Origin: Parabacteroides timonensis
GTDB taxonomy: Bacteria; Bacteroidota; Bacteroidia; Bacteroidales; Tannerellaceae
Length of the DNA stretch: 64,000 nucleotides
NCBI RefSeq assembly: GCF_900128505.1
Contig: NZ_LT669940.1
Coordinates: 620,962 to 684,961 of the forward strand
Reading direction: 5' to 3'
In this document: positions 1 through 8,227 of the stretch, piece after piece
Numbering within the stretch: the stretch's first letter is position 1
Layout of the letters: each line of letters begins with the position of its first letter
The notes under the pieces: generated by a model
Told to the model about the DNA's origin: nothing
Seen by the model: the letters and a program-made list of their open reading frames with translations, nothing else
The model's database searches: none
Position numbers and translations under genes: made by a program

Positions 1-2
1 CT

Positions 3-68
3 TTTAAAGATAAGATCATTGTAAGCCGCGAGAAGATCAGTGCGTTCAAATCATGGCTGAATTATTAA
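3..68 (+). CDS. 3' end of a truncated upstream gene (uncertain)
   Basis: An open frame enters from the left edge and ends with TAA at 66-68, giving about 21 residues ending in SAFKSWLNY. It could be the carboxyl end of a gene outside the window. The fragment is too short to assign to a family, and chance reading is possible. The following 230 bases to the esterase hold no gene; they are AT-rich with a small inverted repeat (TGACA at 115-119, TGTCA at 126-130). Confidence 0.3.
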   Translation, partial: FKDKIIVSREKISAFKSWLNY

Positions 69-300
69 TCTATAACTGTCGGCTCTTAGAGCTTTGATTA
101 AAAAAGCGCATAAATGACACAAATTTGTCAAAAAGTAAACCGGTAAATAGTATTTTTATTTATTAATTTGCGGTTATTGAATGCTTTCTTTATTCGGAAA
201 AGAATATCATTAAGGGAAATGATACTGATTGTGTACTTAGGTTTGTACTGTCAGGCAATAGTGTGGTGATTAATTGTACAACTAACTAACTTTGAATATT

Positions 301-1164
301 ATGAGAATAATTGCATCTTTATTAATTCTTTGGACATACCTCGTCTTTAGCAATCCTGTTGTTGCTCAAATCACAGAAAAAGAATTTGATGTAGATCTAT
401 GGTCTAATGGGTTACCAAACACTAACGGGATAGATCAAACTCCTTTTGATGATAATATACGGAACTACAAACCTTCTTTGCGTGTATTTTTACCTCCAAA
501 GGAAATTGCGACCGGACGTGCGGTTATCGCTTGTCCCGGTGGTGCTTACGCAGGCTTAGCTTATAATCATGAAGGATATGAATGGGCTCCTTTCTTTAAT
601 AAGTTGGGGATTACTTTTGTTGTTTTAAAGTATCGTATGCCACGAGGAAACAGAGAAGTTCCGTTTTCTGATGCGGAAGAGGCTATAAGATTAGTAAAAG
701 AGAAGGCCAAAGACTGGAATATTAATCCGAATGATGTTGGGATCATGGGCTCTTCAGCTGGCGGACACCTGGCCTCTACAGTGGCGACGCATATAAAATC
801 GGATTTAAGGCCTGCGTTTCAGTTGTTGTTTTATCCTGTAATAACAATGGATAAATCTTTTTCCCACTTAGGCTCTCATGATAATTTATTGGGTAAAGAT
901 GCATCTAAAGAACTTGAAGATCATTACTCTAATGAAAAACTGGTAACCGCTGAAACACCGAGAGCCTATATTGCCTTTTCAGACGATGATGGTACAGTGC
1001 CCACAAAAAACGGAGTGTATTATTATTTGGCACTAAAAGAAAATAATGTCCCGGCCTCGATTTTTATTTATCCTTCCGGAGGGCATGGATGGGGATGCAG
1101 AGAAGAGTTCAAATACAATAAGGAAATGCTGCAAGATTTGGAAGCATGGCTTTTGAGCTTTTAA
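301..1164 (+). CDS. Secreted alpha/beta hydrolase, probable carbohydrate esterase
   Basis: A 287-residue exported serine hydrolase of the BD-FAE/acetyl-xylan-esterase-like group. The ATG at 301 starts a signal peptide (MRIIASLLILWTYLVFSNPVVAQ); a TTG nine bases upstream in frame is a poorer start. An oxyanion-hole motif CPGGAYAGL and the nucleophile motif GSSAGGHLA are visible, and SGGHGWG near the carboxyl end supplies the catalytic His. It lies 145 bases upstream of a GH78 rhamnosidase in the same direction, so removal of acetyl or similar esters from a rhamnose-containing glycan in the periplasm is a reasonable inference. The exact ester is unknown. Confidence 0.75.
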   Translation: MRIIASLLILWTYLVFSNPVVAQITEKEFDVDLWSNGLPNTNGIDQTPFDDNIRNYKPSLRVFLPPKEIATGRAVIACPGGAYAGLAYNHEGYEWAPFFNKLGITFVVLKYRMPRGNREVPFSDAEEAIRLVKEKAKDWNINPNDVGIMGSSAGGHLASTVATHIKSDLRPAFQLLFYPVITMDKSFSHLGSHDNLLGKDASKELEDHYSNEKLVTAETPRAYIAFSDDDGTVPTKNGVYYYLALKENNVPASIFIYPSGGHGWGCREEFKYNKEMLQDLEAWLLSF

Positions 1165-1309
1165 AAAGCCCGGTTCAATACGGATAATATCAAATATATA
1201 AAATCAAAAATCATTTTTATAACTAACATTTTTCCCGGAATATAGAGCTTTGGGACAGCAAATGTGCTATTAATTCATATTAATGATATTACTATAAAAT
1301 GACAAGCGA

Positions 1310-3949
1310 ATGAAAAAGCTTATATTATTTATTACTGTTACTACTTTTCTTAGTTATTCCGGGGCTAACGGGCAGTCTGTCCGTTTGACCGACTTGCAGA
1401 GTGACCATCTTGAAACTCCGATAGGTATTGATAATCCGGCTCCTCGTCTTTCGTGGAAAATGGAAGACAGCCGGCAAGGGGCAAAACAAACATCTTATCG
1501 TGTGTTGGTGGATAAAGACTCGATGAAAGTTGTAAACGGAAATGCCGATATATGGGATACCGGAAAAATAAATTCCGGAGATATGTTGATTACTTATGCG
1601 GGTAAACAGCTTGAACCTTTTATTAAATATTACTGGAAGGTGATAGGTGGCGATCTGGAAAATAAAGAAATAGCTTCACCTGTCAGCTCTTTTGAAATGG
1701 GGATGATGAATATAAGGAACTGGCAGGGGGCCTGGATAGGCGATGGAAAAGATGTGGACTATCAACCTGCCCCTTATTTCCGTAAGAAGTTTGCAGCAGG
1801 TAAAACAATAAAATCGGCACGTGCCTATATTGCCGCTGCCGGATTATATGAGTTATATATCAATGGAGAGAAAATAGGAGATCATCGTCTTGATCCGCTG
1901 TATACCCGTTTCGATCGACGTAACTTGTATGTAACTTACGATGTGACCGGGCTGCTTCAGAATGGGGATAATGCCATAGGTGTACTTTTGGGTAATGGAT
2001 GGTATAATCATCAATCGAAAGCCGTATGGGATTTCGACCGGGCCCCCTGGCGTAACAGACCTGCTTTCTGTATGGATCTTCGTATCACTTATAATGATGG
2101 TAGTATCGAAACTATTCCTACCGATCTTAGTTGGAAAACATCTTCGGGTGCATTAGTTTTCAACAGTATCTATACCGGGGAACATTACGATGCACGTCTC
2201 GAACAGACTGGTTGGAATACTCCGGACTTTGATGATTCTAAATGGAATGGAGTAGGATATCGAGGCGTCCCTTCCCAAAATGTTACGGCACAACAAGCCC
2301 GTCCGATCCGGAATGTATTGACTCTCCCGGCGAAATCTGTCAACAAAATAGATGAAAAGACGTACGTTTTTGATTTTGGTCAGAATATGTCGGGAGTTAC
2401 CCGGATAAAAGTATCGGGAGAAAGGGGAACGGAAGTAAGGATTAAACATGGAGAGCGGCTTTTTGATAATGGGCGTATCGATATGTCCAACATTGATGTT
2501 TATTATCGGGGAGATAAGGAAAAAGATCCTTTCCAGACAGATATCCTGATCCTTAGCGGTGGTAATGATGAATTTATGGCGAAGTTCAACTACAAAGGAT
2601 TCCGTTATGTGGAAGTTTCCAGCGATAAGCCGTTGGCGCTTGACCAAAACAGCCTGACAGCTTACTTTATGCATAGTGATGTTCCTACGGTGGGACAGAT
2701 CAGTACTTCGAGCGAACTTGTCAATAAGTTGTGGTGGGCAACCAATAACGCCTACCTGTCGAATTTGATGGGCTATCCGACCGACTGTCCGCAGCGTGAA
2801 AAGAACGGATGGACCGGAGACGGACATTTTGCCATTGAAACGGCTTTGTATAATTTTGACGGAATTACCGTCTATGAGAAATGGTTGGCCGACCATCGCG
2901 ACGAACAGCAACCCAACGGAGTACTCCCCGATATTATCCCGACAGGCGGATGGGGCTACGGTACCGACAACGGGTTGGACTGGACAAGTACAATTGCCAT
3001 TATCCCCTGGAACTTATATATGTTTTATGGCGATAGCAAACCACTCTCCGATTGTTATGAGAGCATTAAGCGATATGTCGATTATGTAGACCGTACAAGT
3101 CCTAACCATCTGACTACCTGGGGGCGTGGAGATTGGGTTCCGGTCAAATCCCAGTCCAATAAGGAACTTACCTCTTCTATTTATTTTTACGTGGATGCCA
3201 GGATACTGGCGAATGCCGCTAAGTTGTTTGATAAAAAGGATGATTATGCCTATTATACAGCATTAGCCGAGAAAATCAAAAATGCGGTAAATGATAAATA
3301 CCTGAATAAGGAAACTGGTATCTATGCGAATGGTAGCCAGACGGAATTAAGTGTTCCTTTGCAATGGAAAATAGTTCCCGACAATATGATAGCTAAAGTT
3401 GCACAAAATCTGGCAAAGAAAGTGGAAGAGGCAGGATTTCATTTGGATGTCGGTGTATTGGGAGCTAAAGCGATCCTGAATGCGTTGAGTGAAAACGGAT
3501 ATCCGGAAGTTGCCTATAAAGTTGCGGCGCAAGATACTTATCCGTCGTGGGGTTGGTGGATTGTCAACGGGGCAACAACTTTATTGGAGAACTGGGACTT
3601 GAAAGCCGAACGCGATATTTCGGATAATCATATGATGTTCGGGGAGATCGGCGGATGGTTCTATAAAGGGTTAGGAGGTCTTTTCCCCGATCCGGAACAA
3701 CCGGGTTTCAAACATATATTACTGCGTCCCAACTTTGTAAAAGAGTTGAAACATTTTGAGGCACAACATAATTCTCCTTACGGACGGATTATTTCGAAAT
3801 GGGAGTGGAACAAGAAGAAGATCAAATATGAAGTAACTGTACCTGCCAACAGCACGGCAACTCTTTATCTGCCGGATTATATAAAAGGAGACAAAGTCAT
3901 CGAACTGGAATCGGGAAGGCATAATCTGGTTTTAACAGTATCGAAATGA
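1310..3949 (+). CDS. Alpha-L-rhamnosidase, glycoside hydrolase family 78
   Basis: An 879-residue enzyme releasing terminal alpha-L-rhamnose. A signal peptide (MKKLILFITVTTFLSYSGANGQ) directs export. The order is the usual GH78 one: amino-terminal beta-sandwich domains, then an (alpha/alpha)6 barrel, then a small carboxyl beta domain. The active-site motif TDCPQREKNGWTGDG contains D492, E497 and D504, acidic residues conserved in the family. The downstream barrel segment SWGWWIVNGATTLLENW is also typical. Length is normal. It follows the esterase and probably belongs functionally to the ECF-controlled polysaccharide locus, although tRNAs and housekeeping genes separate them. Confidence 0.9.
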   Translation: MKKLILFITVTTFLSYSGANGQSVRLTDLQSDHLETPIGIDNPAPRLSWKMEDSRQGAKQTSYRVLVDKDSMKVVNGNADIWDTGKINSGDMLITYAGKQLEPFIKYYWKVIGGDLENKEIASPVSSFEMGMMNIRNWQGAWIGDGKDVDYQPAPYFRKKFAAGKTIKSARAYIAAAGLYELYINGEKIGDHRLDPLYTRFDRRNLYVTYDVTGLLQNGDNAIGVLLGNGWYNHQSKAVWDFDRAPWRNRPAFCMDLRITYNDGSIETIPTDLSWKTSSGALVFNSIYTGEHYDARLEQTGWNTPDFDDSKWNGVGYRGVPSQNVTAQQARPIRNVLTLPAKSVNKIDEKTYVFDFGQNMSGVTRIKVSGERGTEVRIKHGERLFDNGRIDMSNIDVYYRGDKEKDPFQTDILILSGGNDEFMAKFNYKGFRYVEVSSDKPLALDQNSLTAYFMHSDVPTVGQISTSSELVNKLWWATNNAYLSNLMGYPTDCPQREKNGWTGDGHFAIETALYNFDGITVYEKWLADHRDEQQPNGVLPDIIPTGGWGYGTDNGLDWTSTIAIIPWNLYMFYGDSKPLSDCYESIKRYVDYVDRTSPNHLTTWGRGDWVPVKSQSNKELTSSIYFYVDARILANAAKLFDKKDDYAYYTALAEKIKNAVNDKYLNKETGIYANGSQTELSVPLQWKIVPDNMIAKVAQNLAKKVEEAGFHLDVGVLGAKAILNALSENGYPEVAYKVAAQDTYPSWGWWIVNGATTLLENWDLKAERDISDNHMMFGEIGGWFYKGLGGLFPDPEQPGFKHILLRPNFVKELKHFEAQHNSPYGRIISKWEWNKKKIKYEVTVPANSTATLYLPDYIKGDKVIELESGRHNLVLTVSK

Positions 3950-4040
3950 CCTATAAAGTAAGTGCTTTTAGGAAAGTATTATTCCTATTTCTTGCTTTAT
4001 GGCTTACCGTCTAACTTACAGCTTATTACAGTTTCCTCGT

Positions 4041-4147
4041 AGTTTCTTGCTTTGGAAACTCTAGTTCCCTGCGCAGGAAACTGCAATTTCCTCGGCAGGG
4101 AACTGGCGTTTCCTTAGGAGGGAACTGTAGTTTCCTGCCGAGGGAAC
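4041..4147. repeat. Array of five small palindromes with 22-bp period
   Basis: Units begin at about 4041, 4063, 4086, 4108 and 4129. Each is an imperfect interrupted palindrome of the form TTYCCT-N4-AGGRAA; the first is AGTTTC-N8-GAAACT. The period is close to two turns of B-DNA. The array lies between the rhamnosidase stop and the tRNA-Asn terminator and contains no gene. Confidence 0.85.
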
Positions 4148-4163
4148 AGAAAGAAAACTACAT

Positions 4164-4199
4164 AAAAAAAGAGATACCTCAGTGAGATATCTCTTTTTT
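4164..4199 (-). terminator. Terminator of the tRNA-Asn operon
   Basis: Stem AAAAAAGAGATA / TATCTCTTTTTT with an 11-base loop. Read on the minus strand it follows directly after the last tRNA and ends in a T-run. Its symmetry means it may also stop plus-strand transcription from the rhamnosidase gene. Confidence 0.8.
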
Positions 4200-4201
4200 C
4201 G

Positions 4202-4275
4202 CTCTTCCTCTTGGACTTGAACCAAGGACCCTCTGATTAACAGTCAGATGCTCTAACCAACTGAGCTAAGGAAGA
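4202..4275 (-). tRNA. tRNA-Asn (anticodon GTT), copy 3 in transcription order
   Basis: A 74-base cloverleaf: acceptor stem TCTTCCT/AGGAAGA, D arm GCTC/GAGC, anticodon arm TCTGA-CTGTTAA-TCAGA with anticodon GTT, T arm CTTGG-TTCAAGT-CCAAG, discriminator G. CCA is not encoded. It is identical to the copies at 4314 and 4421. Confidence 0.95.
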
Positions 4276-4313
4276 AAATATGTCTTTTCAGTCTTTCCCG
4301 ATGTCTTTTTCAG

Positions 4314-4387
4314 CTCTTCCTCTTGGACTTGAACCAAGGACCCTCTGATTAACAGTCAGATGCTCTAACCAACTGAGCTAAGGAAGA
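4314..4387 (-). tRNA. tRNA-Asn (anticodon GTT), copy 2
   Basis: Sequence identical to the neighbouring tRNA-Asn genes. The spacers on both sides (38 and 33 bases) also share a core, CAGTCTTTCCCGATGTCTTT, so the whole tRNA-plus-spacer unit has been tandemly duplicated. Confidence 0.95.
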
Positions 4388-4420
4388 ATATGTTTTTCAG
4401 TCTTTCCCGATGTCTTTTTG

Positions 4421-4494
4421 CTCTTCCTCTTGGACTTGAACCAAGGACCCTCTGATTAACAGTCAGATGCTCTAACCAACTGAGCTAAGGAAGA
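4421..4494 (-). tRNA. tRNA-Asn (anticodon GTT), copy 1, promoter-proximal
   Basis: First gene of the minus-strand tRNA-Asn triplet, about 45 bases downstream of the inferred transcription start. Same 74-base structure with anticodon GTT. Confidence 0.95.
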
Positions 4495-4543
4495 ATTTTC
4501 AACCATTCAGGGACTTGTTGCATCCCTTTCTGAAATTGCACTG

Positions 4544-4574
4544 CAAAAGTAGAGGTTCTTTTTGAAATATGCAA
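4544..4574 (-). promoter_or_regulatory. Promoter of the tRNA-Asn operon
   Basis: On the minus strand a TTG (4574-4572) is followed after 20 bases by TACTTTTG (4551-4544), matching the Bacteroidetes housekeeping promoter. It directly abuts the -7 box of the divergent kinase gene at 4575-4582, so the two promoters overlap. Confidence 0.7.
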
Positions 4575-4582
4575 TATCTTTG
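4575..4582 (+). promoter_or_regulatory. -7 box of the PfkB kinase gene
   Basis: TATCTTTG, 18 bases before the ATG at 4601, which fixes that ATG as the start rather than an in-frame ATT/ATG-less extension upstream. A clear -33 element is not visible. Confidence 0.6.
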
Positions 4583-4600
4583 CAGAAAAAAATTGAAAAA

Positions 4601-5578
4601 ATGAATACAATAGGCTTAGGAAATGCTTTAGTTGATGTTTTATTGCGGTTGGATAGTGATGATGTACTGACTGAAGTAGGAATAAAGAAGGGAGCAATGG
4701 ATATGATCAACCAGGAACAGATGGTTGCAATCCGTAAAACACAGGAACGTTTGGAAAGAAGCCAGGCTCCGGGTGGTTCAGTCTGTAACACCATGCGTGC
4801 TATGGCATGCCTTGGGGCAAATGCTGGTTTTATAGGTAAGATAGGAACCGACTCGGTTGGTGAATTTTATGAACAAGCGCTTAAAGATGCTAATGTCGCT
4901 CCTTACTTTATTAAAACATCCGGTATTTCCGGTAGCTGTACGGTGTTGATCTCGAAAGATGGAGAACGCTCTATGGGTACATTCCTGGGACCGGCTCCTA
5001 CAATCACACCGGATGAGATAAAAGAAGATATCTTGAACAAGTACAATTGTATTTATATAGAAGGCTATCTTTTAGTGAATGAAGAACTGGTTCGTTCAAC
5101 GATGCAGAAAGCTAAAAAGTTGGGCTTGAAAGTAGCTCTCGATTTATCTAATTTTAATATTGTCAATGCTTTCAAAGGATTATTGGATGATATAATCCCC
5201 AACTATGTCGATATTCTTTTCTCAAACGAAAGTGAAGCCGAAGCCTTTACCGGACTGAATGCTCACGAAGCCGTCAAAGCTCTTTCGGGTATGGTGGAAG
5301 TTTCTTTGGTTACATTGGGCAAGGAAGGTGCATTGGTCGGCAGCAACGGCCAGATTATATCTGTTCCCGCAGAAGGAGGTAAGCCTATCGATACGACCGG
5401 TGCCGGCGATCACTTTGCTGCCGGCTTCCTTTATGGCCAATCTGTCGGTGCCACTTTGGAGCAATCAGCCCGTATCGGTTCGCTTCTGGCAGGATATATT
5501 ATAGACGTGATCGGAGCCCAGATTCCGGATGATAAATGGGAACAAATAAAGTTAAAAGTAGATACGATATTATCCTGA
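4601..5578 (+). CDS. PfkB-family sugar/nucleoside kinase, probably adenosine kinase-like
   Basis: A 325-residue cytoplasmic ribokinase-fold kinase. It starts at the ATG 4601 with MNTIGLGNALVDVLLRL, the usual PfkB first strand. The signature near the carboxyl end, DTTGAGDHFAAGFLYG, contains the anion hole and the catalytic base D270. The amino-terminal GGS-type substrate loop appears as APGGSVCNTMRAMACLG. Bacteroidales homologues are commonly called adenosine kinase, but the substrate cannot be read from sequence. The gene is followed 47 bases later by a protease gene on the same strand. Confidence 0.8.
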   Translation: MNTIGLGNALVDVLLRLDSDDVLTEVGIKKGAMDMINQEQMVAIRKTQERLERSQAPGGSVCNTMRAMACLGANAGFIGKIGTDSVGEFYEQALKDANVAPYFIKTSGISGSCTVLISKDGERSMGTFLGPAPTITPDEIKEDILNKYNCIYIEGYLLVNEELVRSTMQKAKKLGLKVALDLSNFNIVNAFKGLLDDIIPNYVDILFSNESEAEAFTGLNAHEAVKALSGMVEVSLVTLGKEGALVGSNGQIISVPAEGGKPIDTTGAGDHFAAGFLYGQSVGATLEQSARIGSLLAGYIIDVIGAQIPDDKWEQIKLKVDTILS

Positions 5579-5625
5579 AATGTGTTTTATGCATACATTT
5601 ACATCCTTAATTAACTAAATATTCT

Positions 5626-7383
5626 ATGTATAAGCAGATACGACGAGAAAGATTGATAGGTTTGTTTTGTTTATTACTCCTCTTCGGGAGTACTATGCCG
5701 GGACAGGCTCAAAAAGATAACCGCTTTGAGGTGAGTAAGAACCTCGATATTTTCAATGCTCTGGTAAAAGAAGTTGAAATGTTTTATGTAGATTCCGTTG
5801 ACGTGGAGAAGACAGTCCGTAGAGGGATCAACAGCATGTTGGGAAGTCTCGACCCTTACACCGAGTACTATCCGGAGCAGGAAATGGATAAGCTGAAAAT
5901 GATGACTACCGGCGAATACGGTGGAATAGGATCTTATATCCGTGGACGCCAGGAAGGTGGCGTATATATTATCGAACCGTTTGAAGGCATGCCCGCAGCA
6001 TTGGCCGGACTTCAGGCCGGCGACCGTATCCTGGCTATCGATACAGTGGATGTGACAGAAAAATCATCTGATGAAGTAAGTAACCTTTTGAAAGGAGTAC
6101 CTAATACAAAGATGGTATTGAAGATACAACGTCCCAATGAAAAGAAGCCGCGTGAAGTGGAGCTTTTGCGTAAGCAAATCCTGGTAGACCAGGTTACTTA
6201 CTACGGTGTGCGTGGTGATGGTGTCGGTTATATCTATCTAAAAGGATTTACCGATAAAAGTGCCCAGGAAGTAAAGAACGCTTTCGAAGACCTGAAGAAA
6301 AATCATCAGATTAAATCGTTGATTCTCGACTTACGTAATAATGGAGGCGGTTTATTGGAAAGCGCGACGCAGATTGTCAGTATGTTTGTTCCCAAAGGAA
6401 AAGAAGTGGTTTCGACCAAAGGGAAGATCAGCCAGTGGGACCGTACCTATCGTACGGCTAACGAACCGTTGGATACGGTTATGCCGATGGCTGTCCTGAT
6501 TAACGGCAACTCTGCTTCTGCTGCTGAAATCGTTTCAGGTTCATTACAGGATATGGACCGTGCCGTATTGGTGGGACAGCGTTCTTTTGGAAAAGGATTG
6601 GTTCAGTCTACACGCGAACTACCTTATAATGGTAGCGTGAAGATCACAATGAGTAAATATTATATACCCAGCGGCCGTTGTATACAGCAAATGGACTATA
6701 CGCATCGGAAAGCAGACGGCAGTGTTGCTGCTATTCCCGATAGCCTGACATCGGTATTTTATACCTCTAAGGGACGTCCGGTACGTGATGGTGGCGGTGT
6801 TCGTCCCGAGTTTGAAATAGAAGAGGAAGAAATGCCGACTATGATGTATTACCTGGCTACCGATTTTGTGTTGCTTGACTTTGTAACGAATTGGGCACAG
6901 AAACATAAGACGATCCCTCCCGTTGAAGAGTTTACTGTTTCGGATGAGGATTTTGAAGCTTTCAAAAACTATGCAAAGGAAAAGAATTTCACTTACGATC
7001 GTCAGAGCGAGAAAGTTTTGAAGAATCTGAAGGAGATAGCCAAGTTTGAAGGGTATATGAATAGCGACTCGACAATCTTTAATGAACTGGAAGCCCGCTT
7101 GACTCCGAACCTGGACAGAGATTTTGAGCTTTATAAAGGCCAGATCAAGAAACTGATGGCCTCAGAGATAATAAAGCGTTACTATTTCCAGAAAGGTGAA
7201 TTACTGGAAAGCCTGAAGGATGACGAAGTACTTGAAAAGGCTATCGAAGTTTTAGGTAATCAGGAATTATATAATAAAACATTAAGTACCCCGGAAGAAG
7301 GTGATGCGAAACCTGTTGAAGACAAATCCAAACCTTCCACCGGAGGAAATATAGCTTATGTCTTTGATCAGACAATAGGATAA
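5626..7383 (+). CDS. S41-family carboxy-terminal processing protease (CtpA-like)
   Basis: A 585-residue periplasmic or membrane-anchored serine protease. The amino-terminal hydrophobic stretch (GLFCLLLLFGSTMPGQAQ) is a signal peptide. A PDZ domain follows (GGIGSYIRGRQEGGVYIIEP to about residue 190), then the S41 catalytic core with the nucleophile in NGNSASAAEIVSG and the catalytic lysine in RSFGKGLVQ, giving a Ser-Lys dyad. A helical carboxyl extension of about 180 residues ends in a Pro/Lys-rich tail. Such proteases process or degrade envelope proteins from their carboxyl ends. Confidence 0.88.
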   Translation: MYKQIRRERLIGLFCLLLLFGSTMPGQAQKDNRFEVSKNLDIFNALVKEVEMFYVDSVDVEKTVRRGINSMLGSLDPYTEYYPEQEMDKLKMMTTGEYGGIGSYIRGRQEGGVYIIEPFEGMPAALAGLQAGDRILAIDTVDVTEKSSDEVSNLLKGVPNTKMVLKIQRPNEKKPREVELLRKQILVDQVTYYGVRGDGVGYIYLKGFTDKSAQEVKNAFEDLKKNHQIKSLILDLRNNGGGLLESATQIVSMFVPKGKEVVSTKGKISQWDRTYRTANEPLDTVMPMAVLINGNSASAAEIVSGSLQDMDRAVLVGQRSFGKGLVQSTRELPYNGSVKITMSKYYIPSGRCIQQMDYTHRKADGSVAAIPDSLTSVFYTSKGRPVRDGGGVRPEFEIEEEEMPTMMYYLATDFVLLDFVTNWAQKHKTIPPVEEFTVSDEDFEAFKNYAKEKNFTYDRQSEKVLKNLKEIAKFEGYMNSDSTIFNELEARLTPNLDRDFELYKGQIKKLMASEIIKRYYFQKGELLESLKDDEVLEKAIEVLGNQELYNKTLSTPEEGDAKPVEDKSKPSTGGNIAYVFDQTIG

Positions 7384-7400
7384 TCCTCTACTTATAACTT

Positions 7401-7464
7401 AGTATATCGGGAACTGGCAGGTTGACTTTTGATACCTGTATTTGTTTCCCGATATACTTTTTTG
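7401..7464 (+). terminator. Rho-independent terminator after the S41 protease
   Basis: Long stem AGTATATCGGGAA pairing with TTCCCGATATACT around a loop that itself contains GGCAGGT/ACCTGT, followed by a run of T. Confidence 0.8.
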
Positions 7465-7562
7465 TTTTAATACCTTCCGTTTTACAGCTTAAAAACAGTC
7501 CGGTAGTTACATCATTCAAATAACATCTGTTGTAATATATGAGGATTTTTTTCAAATATGTT

Positions 7563-7570
7563 TATCTTTG
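7563..7570 (+). promoter_or_regulatory. -7 box of the ECF sigma factor gene
   Basis: TATCTTTG, 18 bases before the ATG at 7589. The -33 element is not clear. Confidence 0.55.
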
Positions 7571-7588
7571 TCCACATAGACGTACATC

Positions 7589-8161
7589 ATGGATGAGAAG
7601 GCATACATAAAACTATTCAATTATATTTTCGCGAATCATCGTGAACGCTACATTCGGTTTGCATATTCATACACCTATAATCGTGAAGTAGCAGAAGATC
7701 TGGTTGCAGAAAGCCTGATGTACTATTGGGAGAACCGTAACAAACTGGATGATGTGAAAGATATTCCCTTATATATATTGATCATCATTAAAAATCGATG
7801 CCTGGATTATTTACAGAGGGAACGTACGTGGAATAATATTGCCGAAAATCTGTTATCAAATAAGGAATGGGAACTTCAAATGCGCATATCCAGCCTGGAA
7901 GCCTGTGAGCCGGAAGCGTTATTCAGTAATGAGGTACAAGATCTTATTCAAAAAACACTGGATAAATTACCTGAAAAATCAAGACGTATCTTTATCATGA
8001 GCCGTTATGAAGGGAAAAGTTATCAAACGATAGCCAAGGAAACGAATCTCTCTGTGAAAAGCGTTGAGTTTCATGTTAGTAAAGCATTGGCGGCCCTGCG
8101 GAAAGAGTTAAAAGACTATCTGCCGGCCCTTCTGTTTGTCTTCGACTTCTTCTATAAATAA
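7589..8161 (+). CDS. ECF-type RNA polymerase sigma factor of a SusCD locus
   Basis: A 190-residue sigma-70 family factor with region 2 (about residues 15-85, including the RFAYSYTYNREVAEDLVAES stretch that binds core polymerase and the -10 element) and region 4 (about 125-180, helix-turn-helix SYQTIAKETNLSVKSVEFHV). It is followed by a FecR anti-sigma gene and a SusC with an amino-terminal STN domain, the standard trans-envelope signalling trio: glycan binding at SusC is relayed through FecR, releasing the sigma factor to transcribe the locus. Its target promoter is probably upstream of 9258. Confidence 0.9.
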   Translation: MDEKAYIKLFNYIFANHRERYIRFAYSYTYNREVAEDLVAESLMYYWENRNKLDDVKDIPLYILIIIKNRCLDYLQRERTWNNIAENLLSNKEWELQMRISSLEACEPEALFSNEVQDLIQKTLDKLPEKSRRIFIMSRYEGKSYQTIAKETNLSVKSVEFHVSKALAALRKELKDYLPALLFVFDFFYK

Positions 8162-8227
8162 AAAAAATCATTTTTTCTTTTAGGGTATTTGCTCCTTTAT
8201 TCGCCCTTATTATAGAAACAGGAAAAA

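Noticed and set aside
4041..4147. Possible CRISPR array
   Set aside because: Units are short palindromes repeating every 22 bp with no unique spacers of 25-40 bp and no cas genes nearby. The same holds for 19248-19328 and 41343-41422.
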